A stretch of DNA of 64,000 bases. Origin: PALSA-1004 sp963804885 (lineage in GTDB: Bacteria > Pseudomonadota > Gammaproteobacteria > Burkholderiales > SG8-41). The notes under the pieces are model-generated. The model did not search any database, was not told the DNA's origin, and worked only from the letters and a program-made list of their open reading frames with translations. Within the stretch, counting starts at the first letter, position 1. Every line of letters starts with the position of its first letter. Positions 35,787 to 44,553 of the stretch are shown piece after piece. Made by a program: the position numbers and the translations under genes. The stretch covers positions 62,001 to 126,000 of the forward strand of contig CAWDSF010000018.1 in assembly GCA_963804885.1 (NCBI GenBank). The letters run 5' to 3'.

Positions 35787-36172
35787 ATGGCCATCCTGTC
35801 CTTCAATAATGCAAGCGACGCTGCCACGCACGACGATGTGCGCATCAACAGTTCGGCGGTGCGCTTTGTCGAAGCATCGCGTCCGGAGCAAAAGGGCCAG
35901 ACGACGATACATCTTATCGGTCAGGGCGAAGTGGGGATTCCCGTCGTCGAACCGGTCGACGAGGTGATTGCGGCGATCGGCGGCCTCGCGGCGGCGACGC
36001 GCCATTACCTGGCCGGCGCGCATCAGACGCCGGCGCGAGTACTGTCTATGTCGCCGTGGCGAACATTAGTTATCTGCGGCCCAATACAAAAGCCAAGCCA
36101 GGCTTCTGGCACGTTTATTTCACCGACGGGTACGAGCTGCGCGTGCTCGATCCGCTGCCGCCCGGGATGTGA
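35787..36172 (+). CDS. small conserved-looking protein, frameshifted
   Basis: The first 70 codons from ATG 35787 read MAILSFNNASDAATHDDVRI, NSSAVRFVEASRPEQKGQTTIHLIGQGEVGIPVVEPVDEVIAAI, a compact beta-rich domain reminiscent of FlbD-like small proteins. Near 36040 a one-base shift leads into another protein-like stretch, VYVAVANISYLRPNTKAKPG, FWHVYFTDGYELRVLDPLPPGM, ending at TGA 36170. Both halves resemble such small domains, so this may be one broken gene or two adjacent ones. Function unknown. It has the palindrome upstream and converges with the second SulP gene, the 3' ends overlapping. Confidence 0.45.
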
Positions 36173-37887
36173 CGCGTCTTGCCTAGAGCCACCCACGATG
36201 GTCGCCGCGGCGAGATCATCGCCGCCGATTGCGTTTCATACGCCGCAACCGCCTGTTGCAGATTGAAGAACATCCGCGAGTGGCCGAGCGTTGCCCCCAG
36301 CGGCGAGCGCTCTATCACGCTGAAAGCCTCGGGATTCAGTGCCGACAGCCACAGCGTGATCCCGCTTTGACTGAGTTTGTGCTCGAACGCGGTCAATGCT
36401 CGCAATGCCGTGTATTCGAAGTCTGGAATCGCGCTGCATTCGAATATGACCACCTTTGGTTTGGTCGCAGACACCAGAGCGGTCAGATGCTCGCCAACTT
36501 GCGGCGTATTCGCGAAGGTCATCCGTCCCTCGGTACGCACGATCAGCAATCCGGCTATGGTCTCGTCGCCGGCATGTTCGCCCCTCAGCGGACGAAAAAT
36601 ATCGGTGCCGGGCTTGCGCGCCATGGCGTAGACCAGCGGCTGGTTGGCCTGGTAGAACAAGGCCAGTATGGAAATGGCGACCGCGATTGCGATGCCTTGC
36701 AGCGTTCCCAGCAGCACGACACCCGCGAACGCAACGAGTGCCCAATAAAATTCCATATTCCGCACCCGCCGGATGGCCAGGAAATCCTTCGGGTTCAGCA
36801 GCGACAGGGTAGTGACGATGACGACCGCCGCGAGCGTCGCCTGCGGCAACAGGCTGATCAACGGCGACAGAAACAGCAGCGTCGCCACCACGATTCCGAG
36901 CGTCACCAGTTCCGCCGCCTGGGTGCGCGCCCCGGCGCCCGGCATTGACTGCCGTCTGCGAAGTGCCGCCGCCGGCTGGAAAACTGTGAAAGAAGCTGCC
37001 GGCGATGTTGGCCGCGCCTAATGCGATCAATTCGCGGGCGGGGACGGGGCGCGGATCTTCTTCGCGCGCGAAAGCGCGTCCCGCAGCGATCGATTCGGTG
37101 AACGACATAAGGGCAATTCCCAGCGCGCCCGGCCATAACGCGTGAACGAGCGACAGGTCCGGCAGGTGCGGGGCCGGAATTCCCGACGGAATGCGGCCCG
37201 TCAGGGCGATGCCGGCGTCCTGCAGGCCGAAAAACGCCGCCGCCGCCTATGCCTATGGCAACTGCGATCAGCGGCGCTGGCGCGCGTGGCGCAAAACGCT
37301 TCAAGCCAAAAAGCAGCGCGAACATGACTGCGGCCAGCAGCAGCGTCGGCAGATGGGTTCCGGGAATATGGTCGAGTATGGCCAGGATGTTGCGGAAAAA
37401 TTCACTGCTGTCGATGTGGACGCCGAGCAGTTTCGGCACCTGGCTCAATACGATGACTAACCCGATGCCGCTTTTGAAGCCGGTCAATACGGGATCGGAA
37501 ATAAAATTGGCGACGAAGCCCAGGCCGCGCCACGCCGGCCAGCACGAGGAAAACTCCGGTCAAAAGCGCCAGCGTTGCCGCCGCGGCCGCCATTTCGGCC
37601 GGACTTTTATCGCCCACTACCAGCGCAAGCTGATGGGCGGTGAGGATCGCGATGGTCGAAGTGCTGCTGACGCTCAAGGGTCTCGACGTTCCCAAAAGCG
37701 CGTAGACCAGCATCGGCATCAGCGCAACGTAGAGCCCGATCTCGACGGTCAGGCCGGCGATCGTGGCATAGGCCATCGCCTGCGGAATCACCACCGCGGC
37801 GGTGGTCAGTCCGGCCACCACGTCCGCGCGCAACCACTCGCGATGGTAGGACGCAAGCCAGTGGCTGCGGGAATAAGGTGCGTTCAT
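36115..37887 (-). pseudogene. second SulP-family anion transporter with STAS domain, three frameshifts
   Basis: Four frame segments join to one SulP protein of about 590 residues. In order they are MNAPYSRSHWLASYHREWLR and LTTAAVVIPQAMAYATIAGLTVEIGLY; then TGFKSGIGLVIVLSQVPKLLGVHID; then ALGIALMSFTESIAAGRAFAREEDPRPVPARELIALGAANIAGSFF; then a STAS domain (PKVVIFECSAIPDFEYTALRAL). Indels fall near 37530, 37230 and 36955. The order of motifs is complete, so no large part is lost. It resembles the copy at 26948-28690 in family only. Three independent frameshifts favour true decay more than in the first copy, though poor base calling would look the same. Confidence 0.72.
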
Positions 37888-37951
37888 GAATTTGCCCCGC
37901 TCATGCGGCGACAACGGAATGCATGATGGAATCCCGGGTTTGGCGGTCGCA

Positions 37952-38609
37952 CTAGGAATTCAAAGTGTGCCAGCCGGTCCAGGCAATCTGGACGCCGATG
38001 CAGAAAACGAAAAAAGGCGAGGATGCGCGACAGTGCGCGGGCGCCGGAGGGCGAAATTTTCTTGGTGAGGAATTTCAGGCGGATATAACAAAATCCCGTA
38101 ACCAGCGCGATCGCAAGAATGCCGGTTACCGCGGCGGCCTGCTCCAGCGTCACCAGCAGATCGGATTCACGGTCCAGATGCGCGCTGAACGTCATCACGA
38201 CCGCGAGGCCGCCGGGGCCCACCGTGATCGGAAAGGTGTAAGGGTAAAACAATCTGGTCTGCAGCGACGCGGTGGAATCGTGCTGTTTTTCGTCGGCCGG
38301 CGCTTCCTGTGCCTCCTGCTGATTCAGCAAGCCCCAGCCGATCGCGGCGACGACCATCCCGCCCGACAACTGGACCACCGGAATCGAAATGCCGAACAGT
38401 TTCAGGATGAACCCGCCAAAGAAGAAGAAGAACGACAGCAGCAAAAACGTGTTGAGCGCGATTCTTCGCGAGGCTGATTTCCAGGTTTTGTCGTCGACGT
38501 GACCGGTCATGCCGTACAAGACCAGCGCCGTGCCGATCGGATTGACCACCGGAAACAGCGCGACGAAAATCATCGGGACTATTTTTAGTGCAATGAGCAG
38601 GCTGGCCAT
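37952..38609 (-). CDS. MarC-family membrane protein, frameshift near the 3' end
   Basis: A MarC/UPF0056-type inner-membrane protein of about 218 residues. The start MASLLIALKIVPMIFVALFPVVNPIGTALVLYG has the family's NPIG motif; TRLFYPYTFPITVGPGGLAVVMTF holds the second, TFPITVGPG. Six hydrophobic segments are visible. Near 38015 a run of six T on the coding strand should be five: corrected, the end reads RILAFFVFCIGVQIAWTGWH and TLNS before TAG at 37952. Uncorrected, the frame would run on to 37884 with unrelated sequence. Start could also be slightly upstream. The family's role is unknown. Confidence 0.8.
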
Positions 38610-38656
38610 GGGCGTGGGCGGTCGTTCTGAAATTAAGAGTCTTCCGAAGTTTTCCG

Positions 38657-39418
38657 TTATCGTCCAAGATGTTCGATTGCGGCAAGCAGCGGTGCTGCGC
38701 GCAAGCTGATCAAGCCGTCGAGCGGCCGGTCCATCTCGAGGATCAGGAAGACCGCACCTGACGCGCAAAGCGAGCAGACAGACAACGCGGCGACAGTCGT
38801 GTGATTGCGCGGCGAGCACAAGCCGAAAGCCGCGAAAATGATGGACAGCCACGCCGTCAGCATGGCGAGCATCGCCATCGGAATCGTGCCTTCTTTTTGC
38901 AGGAACACCAATTCGCGCGAAGACGTGATTTCGTTGGATATCTGCACGATCCGGCTGTGCATAGCGCGCTGCGTATCGTCGCGGGGCGTGAGCGCCGAAA
39001 ATCCCCTCTGTAACGTTTCGATCGCGTTCAGCGACGCCGCGGAATCCAGGCGTGCCAATTGCGCCGGATCACCGGAGGTCAGGATGGCAATGTTGGTGGA
39101 ATAAAGCTGCTTCAGCATCTCGCGCAGTTTGCCCGTTTCCGGACCGTAATCGCGCAGCAGGTGGTCGATGGTCAATACCCGCGCAGCATTTTCGACCAGA
39201 TTGTTATTGATGCGGTCGAACGAGCCTTTGGCCGACGAGATGAGAAGTCCCAGCACCAGCGCGGACATCGTTGCGATCAGGCCGGTCGCTAATTTCACGA
39301 CGCTCAACGTGTCGTCTTTGAGATGGCTTTCCGGAACGACGGAACGCAGATAGAGACCGAGCATCGCGCCGCTGAAAACACAGGCAAATATCAGCAGTGC
39401 AATTATGGTCGAGTTCAT
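38657..39418 (-). CDS. DUF4239 (bestrophin-like) membrane protein
   Basis: A 253-residue protein with N-terminal hydrophobic segments (ALLIFACVFSGAMLGLYL; LATGLIATMSALVLGLLISSAKGSFD), a helical soluble middle and two C-terminal membrane segments (MLAMLTAWLSIIFAAFGLCS; VAALSVCSLCASGAVFLILEMDRPLDGLI). The motif ALVLGLLISSAKGSFD and the end FLILEMDRPLDGLIS are characteristic of DUF4239 proteins. They are distantly channel-like; no substrate is known. It sits between the MarC and AsmA genes with 27-47 bp gaps, so the three may be co-transcribed. Confidence 0.82.
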   Translation of the reverse strand: MNSTIIALLIFACVFSGAMLGLYLRSVVPESHLKDDTLSVVKLATGLIATMSALVLGLLISSAKGSFDRINNNLVENAARVLTIDHLLRDYGPETGKLREMLKQLYSTNIAILTSGDPAQLARLDSAASLNAIETLQRGFSALTPRDDTQRAMHSRIVQISNEITSSRELVFLQKEGTIPMAMLAMLTAWLSIIFAAFGLCSPRNHTTVAALSVCSLCASGAVFLILEMDRPLDGLISLRAAPLLAAIEHLGR

Positions 39419-39445
39419 TGGAATTCTTCCTCGCAGGCGTTTCGA

Positions 39446-42400
39446 TTATGGCACGAGCGCGGTTGCGCACGGACTCGGATCTTGGGCGATTGTTTTGATC
39501 AGCGTATCGGTTACCCACCATGCGCCGAGCGTCGCCACGGTCGCGTATAGCTTAACTGCCCGCTTCGCGATGGCGCCGACTGCGTTGACATCAACCACGG
39601 GGGCGGCGAGCGTGCCGCTCAGCCGCACGACGGTTGTCACTTCGCCTCGCACGATGGGCGTAACAATCAGGTCGAGGCCCTCGGTGCGCAGATTCACCGT
39701 GCCGGTCATGACCGCGTTGTATTTGGCGGTCTCGGTCGCCACCCTCTGCTCCGAGGTGATGATGCCGTTCTTGATCGGCACTCGCGCGGTGAAGCATTTA
39801 ACCTCGGTGTTGGGGTCGGCCTTCAGGAACGGGTTTGCGAGGCTGAACATATGCATGACAATTCCCTTGTCGAGCGGAATGGCGAAATTGTGAATGCGGT
39901 GCGGTCCGACTTTCAACTGCGCATCGCCGTTGAGCGAGCCCAGGATCGCCGCCACCGATTTGCCGGTCCCCTGAAGATGCAGTGCGAGATCGGTAATGCC
40001 GCCCGTGACGATATCGGGCCGTCCGAAGCGCGCCGTAATCTCGCTAAAATCGATGCCTTTGCCTTCGACGTCCAGCGCCCATGCCGACCGCGTCGCATCG
40101 ACCGTTCCCGCCAGGGTCAGCGTCTGTCCGGGTTTGCCGGTGAGGTGCACCGGCTCCGCCTTGAGAACGCCGTCGGCGATCAACGCGCGCACGAGCAAAG
40201 GCCCCAGCGGGGCCCCCTCGCTAAATTTGACCGTATCGAAGCGCAAATCGAGGTCGGCATCGATCACCCGCAGAACTTCGAGCGGGAGCGGCACGTCGGG
40301 AATGATGCGCGCGCCGGCAACCGCAGGCTTGGGCGCACCGCCAGCTGCGGCCGGGTGCACGAACGCAGTGACATCCAACAGCGGAGAAGTCGTTTTCGCG
40401 TTGACCTTGAACCGTTTCGCGCCGCGCGTGATGGTGACGTCGCCGGCGATAGTCGTCGCCGTGCCGCCGAGTTTCAGTCCGGCAACCGCGTAACCATTGG
40501 CCACATCGGTCAGCCTTCCGCTCAGCGTGGACGCGGGCAGATCATGCAGCCGCAGTCCCGTGAGGGCCGCGAGCCCGGTGCCGTGCGTAATTTTCGCATT
40601 GACCGTTAGATCGAGCCCCGCCGGTGTCAGCGGATCTTTGACTTTGCCGTCGAACGTCGCGGTCGCGCCGTCCACTGCGACAACGAACTGTTTCAGTTCC
40701 ACAGCGCCGTCCGCCAGCCGCGCCGTACCGCTTACGGGACCCAGCGCCTGGCGGCTTGGCAGCACCACGCGATTGAAACGCAAGTCGGCATCGACATCGG
40801 CGCCCAGCAGCGGATTCGGCGCGTCGGGTTTGGGATGCACGGATGGCAATTCGGATAGGTCCACCAGCGTGCCGCTCAAGGTCGCCGCCACGCGCGGGCG
40901 CGGCTCGGCGGCTGTAACCAAGACACGCCCCTGCACCGAGGTGCGCCCGAGCGCGAGCTTGAGCTCATCGAACGCATAGCCGCCCTGGGGACCCGCAACG
41001 CGCGCGCTCGCGCGCAGCACGGGCAGGCGCGGCACCTCCATGCCGAACAGGCGGCCGGCGGCGACGCTGTCGTTGATGTTCGCCGTGAGTGCAAGGTCGA
41101 CGCCGACCCACTTGAGCGCATCCTCGATTTGTCCGCTCGCGCGCAGGCTCTGCCCGCTACGCCCCGCCGTGGCGTCGATCGCGGTCAGGTTCGGCGCCTC
41201 CAACGAGCCGCGCAGGTGGGCGCGAGCCTGGAACGGCCCGACCGGCGGAAACTTTTTGCCGAAGAAACTGAGCAAGTCCGCGAGTTCGCCGCCTTGCGCG
41301 GCGAGCTTGAGATCGAGGCCGTCGATTTTTTGCGGATCGGCGATGCTGCCGTCGATCTTCAGGTTCGCGCTCCCGAGCGTGGCCTGCAGTGCGCTTGCCT
41401 TGAGGCGGCCGTCTTGAAGTGCAATTCGTCCGCTGCCGGACTGCAACTGGCGGCCGTCGGGAAACACGAGCCGCCTGATATTCAGGTCGAGCTCCACGTC
41501 CGCGAACTTCCAGTGATCGGCCGCCGCCGTCGCTTTAGCGGCGGGAGCGGCAACGTCAGGGGCGCTCTTGTCGGGAGCAATGCGCGCGAGATCGATCAGA
41601 GGCGATGCGGCCTTGCCCGTCACGTGCAAACGCGGCCCCCGCTGTGCCACCTGCAGCGACGCGCTTACGGTACTGTCGGCAATTTTCAACTCGAGATTGT
41701 CGACGCGATAACCCTGGCGCGTATCGCGCACGCGGGCGCTTGCGCGAAACGGCGGCAGCCTAGGCGCCGCCGCCAGGGTGCCGGCGTGCCACCAATCGCC
41801 GGCCGCTGCTACAAGCTGCAAGTCGAGGCCGCTGGCCGCGCGCAGATTGGCGACGGCGCCGCGCAAGCGGATTTCAGGCTTGCCGCTGCCGCCAACCGTC
41901 GCATCGATGCCGGTGAGTCCCGGCCCGGTTAACGGACCCGACATGCGCGCGGCAATGCGGTAGGCGCCTAACGGGGGCAGCGGTTTCCCGGTCCATTGCC
42001 CGAAGTCGCTGAACTGCGCGCCTTGCACGGTGAGATCGAGGCCGGTGCTGTGCCAGGCATAGGTGCGGTCCGCGGACCGTTGGCCGGTGAGCTCGCCACG
42101 CGCCGTGAGTTTCATCCGGTCGGGCGTCCCGAAGTCAACGTCGAGGCCTGCGAAGGCAGGAGCGGCCAGGGTGCCCGTCAGCTTCGTCGCGCCGCGAAAA
42201 GGCCCGAGAGGCGGAACGTTCGCACCCGTCAGTGCGACATACTCGGCGAATTCCGGCAACTGCGCGCGAAGCTCGAGGCTGAAGCGGCCACCGTCGAGGG
42301 GCTGGTCGACCGTGCCGTGCACGCTCATAGTGGCCGCGCCGAACTTGCCGTCGATTTCCACGGTGTATCCGGGTCCGTTCGCTATCAGTGCGCCGAGCGC

Positions 42401-43009
42401 GCCGAGCGTGCCGCCAACTTCCACTTTCTTGCCATTGACGGTTGCGCGCACGTCCAGGCGGATCGGCGCCGTCGCCGAGCCTGCGGCCAGCTGGGCGGAA
42501 TCGAGCTGCGCCGACATCGCCGAGCCGGTCGTGCCGTCGCGATAAGTCAACGCGAGTTTTTCCAGCGAGAAAGCGCCGATCTCTATCGTCTTGAGCCAGG
42601 CAAGTGAGTCCGCGTCCGCGCTTCCGGTCACCCAGTTGCCAATGCCCTCGCGATTCGTTTCGAGCAGCACGGCCGCATCCGACATCTCGATATGGCGGAT
42701 GCGCAGCCGGCCAGCGAGCAGTTCGAGCGCGTCGACCGTCGCGTGCACGCGACCCGCGCGCGCGAGCCACGGTTGTGAGCCCCATGCGGCATTGCCAAAG
42801 CGCACGTCCGACAAGACAACCGCCGGCCGCGGCAGAACGTTGATCTTGACGTCGCCGAATTGGAGCTCACGCCCGGTGTCCGCTTTGACGGATGCGGCCA
42901 GCGACAGTGCGAGCGAGCGCGGGTCGTAGAGGTGGACGGCAATGGCGAGCGCTGCAATCGCCGCGACGAGCAACACGCCTGCGATCACTGCCAGTTTTTT
43001 AAATCTCAA
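39446..43009 (-). CDS. AsmA-family protein (large)
   Basis: An 1187-residue protein anchored by an N-terminal helix (KLAVIAGVLLVAAIAALAIAV) with the typical first domain HLYDPRSLALSLAASVKADTGRELQFGDVKINVLPRPAVVLSDVRFGNA. Long beta-rich repeats follow, with recurring GxLxxP--xGLD and SGLDLQLVAAAG-type phrases. The C-terminal AsmA_2-like domain contains GITDLALHLQGTGKSVAAILGSLNGDAQLKVG and FTARVPIKNGIITSEQRVATETAKYNAVMTGTVNLRTEGLDL. AsmA proteins are bridge-like candidates for moving phospholipid to the outer membrane. It is intact over 3.5 kb despite many indels nearby. Confidence 0.92.
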   Translation of the reverse strand: MRFKKLAVIAGVLLVAAIAALAIAVHLYDPRSLALSLAASVKADTGRELQFGDVKINVLPRPAVVLSDVRFGNAAWGSQPWLARAGRVHATVDALELLAGRLRIRHIEMSDAAVLLETNREGIGNWVTGSADADSLAWLKTIEIGAFSLEKLALTYRDGTTGSAMSAQLDSAQLAAGSATAPIRLDVRATVNGKKVEVGGTLGALGALIANGPGYTVEIDGKFGAATMSVHGTVDQPLDGGRFSLELRAQLPEFAEYVALTGANVPPLGPFRGATKLTGTLAAPAFAGLDVDFGTPDRMKLTARGELTGQRSADRTYAWHSTGLDLTVQGAQFSDFGQWTGKPLPPLGAYRIAARMSGPLTGPGLTGIDATVGGSGKPEIRLRGAVANLRAASGLDLQLVAAAGDWWHAGTLAAAPRLPPFRASARVRDTRQGYRVDNLELKIADSTVSASLQVAQRGPRLHVTGKAASPLIDLARIAPDKSAPDVAAPAAKATAAADHWKFADVELDLNIRRLVFPDGRQLQSGSGRIALQDGRLKASALQATLGSANLKIDGSIADPQKIDGLDLKLAAQGGELADLLSFFGKKFPPVGPFQARAHLRGSLEAPNLTAIDATAGRSGQSLRASGQIEDALKWVGVDLALTANINDSVAAGRLFGMEVPRLPVLRASARVAGPQGGYAFDELKLALGRTSVQGRVLVTAAEPRPRVAATLSGTLVDLSELPSVHPKPDAPNPLLGADVDADLRFNRVVLPSRQALGPVSGTARLADGAVELKQFVVAVDGATATFDGKVKDPLTPAGLDLTVNAKITHGTGLAALTGLRLHDLPASTLSGRLTDVANGYAVAGLKLGGTATTIAGDVTITRGAKRFKVNAKTTSPLLDVTAFVHPAAAGGAPKPAVAGARIIPDVPLPLEVLRVIDADLDLRFDTVKFSEGAPLGPLLVRALIADGVLKAEPVHLTGKPGQTLTLAGTVDATRSAWALDVEGKGIDFSEITARFGRPDIVTGGITDLALHLQGTGKSVAAILGSLNGDAQLKVGPHRIHNFAIPLDKGIVMHMFSLANPFLKADPNTEVKCFTARVPIKNGIITSEQRVATETAKYNAVMTGTVNLRTEGLDLIVTPIVRGEVTTVVRLSGTLAAPVVDVNAVGAIAKRAVKLYATVATLGAWWVTDTLIKTIAQDPSPCATALVP

Positions 43010-43031
43010 CGATCGACTCCGGTTTGCCGGT

Positions 43032-43230
43032 TCAGAGATTCCTGGGAAACAGAAATTGCACCGTCAGCTCGAGCGTCCAGCTGCCGGCATCGGTGGGTTT
43101 GACTACATTGTAATAGGCGGTCGCCTGCAGGTTCACGGGCTGCTTGCCCCATTTCACCAGCTGGCCGATGCCCAGCGTTACGGGCACGGTCCAGCGCTCG
43201 CCGCCGCGGCGGCGACAGCCGGCATTCTTT
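43032..43230 (-). pseudogene. 3' remnant of an outer-membrane transporter-like gene
   Basis: On the minus strand one frame reads GGERWTVPVTLGIGQLVKWG, KQPVNLQATAYYNVVKPTDA, then GSWTLELTVQFLFPRNL before TGA (43032-43034). Alternating hydrophobic strands with a near-terminal Phe and the W-VPV-LG-G--VKWGKQPVN pattern are those of the last strands of transporter-type outer-membrane proteins. No upstream part is found; the sequence above it (to 43268) looks random and then meets the next gene. Confidence 0.6.
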
Positions 43231-43268
43231 GCGATTGCATGCGCGTTACGCCATGTCGGGCGCGCCGC

Positions 43269-43793
43269 CTAGGTGGTCGTCACGATGATGAAACTGTCTT
43301 TGCCCGGCACGGTGGAGACGGTCGCGCCGGATTGTTCGGCGGGGTTGTAGAGGTAAACCTGATGAATGCCGATTTCCAGGCCGAGCGGGCGGAATACATC
43401 GACGTGTGCCAGCCCATCGGTTTTGCCGACGACATGGACAACGTTGCTCTTGGGGGCCGACTTACCCTCGATCTTGAAACTATTGAGGATCGGCCGCCTG
43501 CCGCTACGCGAGTCTTCGATGATGCGCACCGACGGCCGCACTAACACCCCGCCCGGCGGTGCGGGATCTACGTCCACGCGCAGCCACAGGTCGAGCTGGA
43601 TCGAAACATCGCCCGGCTCCATGCGGTCGACGTCGCGCCACAAGGGCCGCCCGCCCGCGCTTATTTTCGAAAACGAGACCGGGACACGCACCGAATTCGG
43701 GGCGCCCGCCGAGGCGGCGTGCGTGAATGCGGGCACCACTCCACAGAGCGATGCGAGCGCAATTGGCGTGAGGACAAATGTTCTGCGATCCAT
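43269..43793 (-). CDS. exported protein, unknown
   Basis: A 174-residue product. The N-terminus MDRRTFVLTPIALASLCGVVPAFTHAA is a signal peptide with an Arg pair (DRRTF) like a Tat signal. The mature part is beta-rich: VSFSKISAGGRPLWRDVDRM, LDLWLRVDVDPAPPGGVLVRPSVRII and HVDVFRPLGLEIGIHQVYLYN, ending in KDSFIIVTTT. I do not recognise the family. The gene stands alone between two decayed genes and appears intact. Confidence 0.55.
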   Translation of the reverse strand: MDRRTFVLTPIALASLCGVVPAFTHAASAGAPNSVRVPVSFSKISAGGRPLWRDVDRMEPGDVSIQLDLWLRVDVDPAPPGGVLVRPSVRIIEDSRSGRRPILNSFKIEGKSAPKSNVVHVVGKTDGLAHVDVFRPLGLEIGIHQVYLYNPAEQSGATVSTVPGKDSFIIVTTT

Positions 43794-43884
43794 GTCATTT
43801 TTCCTTAAACAGTCACCCCGAGCGGTGCTTTCAGGCAGCTCATCATATCGTCATTGCGGGCAACCGGCCGTCAATGCGTTGTCT

Positions 43885-44212
43885 TCAGCGAACGGACCGG
43901 CGCACGATCGCGCGGTGCGCAAAGAATTTGACCGGCGCAGATTCGATCAGCACGTTGCCCGCCGTATCGACGAACGCTGCCTGCAAAGTGGTGTCAGTGA
44001 TGGACTGGAGTTCTTTCCAGGTGATCTTCTGTTTTTCTTCGATGGCCTTGTCGCTCCGTCCCGGTTGCCAACGCGGCGGCTACGACCTTGTTGTCGGGAT
44101 CCAGTACCTGCATTTCGCCAGTCAGCACCACGTTCTTCGATTCCGTTGCGCCGGATGCGGCACCTTTGTCCTGTGCGGTGGCCGGCAACGCAAGCAGGGC
44201 CCCACCCAGCAT
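43885..44212 (-). CDS. small periplasmic protein, frameshifted, probable lost start codon
   Basis: From ATG 44212 the frame reads MLGGALLALPATAQDKGAASG and EMQVLDPDNKVVAAALATGT. A one-base shift near 44063 leads into DKAIEEKQKITWKELQSITD, TTLQAAFVDTAGNVLIESAPVKFFAHRAIV and stops at 43885. The upstream in-frame codons (ATA at 44254, then KNKSAITASFAAV) extend the signal peptide naturally, which suggests that the original start was ATG at 44254 and is now ATA. Reconstructed length is about 123 residues. Function unknown. Either defect could be a sequence error; both together suggest decay. Confidence 0.5.
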
Positions 44213-44361
44213 GACAGCGGCGAATGACGCAGTAATTGCGGACTTGTTTTTTATGTGGTGCGCAAATTTAAGTAATAAAAAGAAGGAGTTAACGTTTGAT
44301 TCAACCCAGAGTCCGTGCCCGAAACACCGAGGAATAGTGCTCCGCGAAAATGGTTCGTGCT

Positions 44362-44379
44362 ATTGGGCTTTGGTCCCAC
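44362..44379. promoter_or_regulatory. 18-bp palindrome, site 5, upstream of the sensor kinase
   Basis: Read on the minus strand it is GTGGGACCAAAGCCCAAT, 15 of 18 positions identical to the consensus including the GGACCAAAG core. It lies in the 300-bp divergent gap, 174 bp before the sensor kinase start and 107 bp before the possible start of the minus-strand gene. The rest of the gap is AT-richer than the surroundings and shows no coding sequence. Confidence 0.55.
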
Positions 44380-44553
44380 GTCAGACGATCGCCGCATGGC
44401 ACAAAAAATCGCTTTATAGTCATAATCGGGATTAGGGAAAACGCTTGAACCCGATTGCGTTGAAACAGGAAAATCAATGATTTCGCGACGCCACTTTAGC
44501 CGTTGGCGCGGCACCGCGATTGCCAGCGCGTTCGCTCAGCAGGTACGAAGCCG

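Noticed and set aside
39851..42607. Long plus-strand frames opposite the AsmA gene
   Set aside because: Antisense shadows of an intact 1187-codon gene with clear family features.
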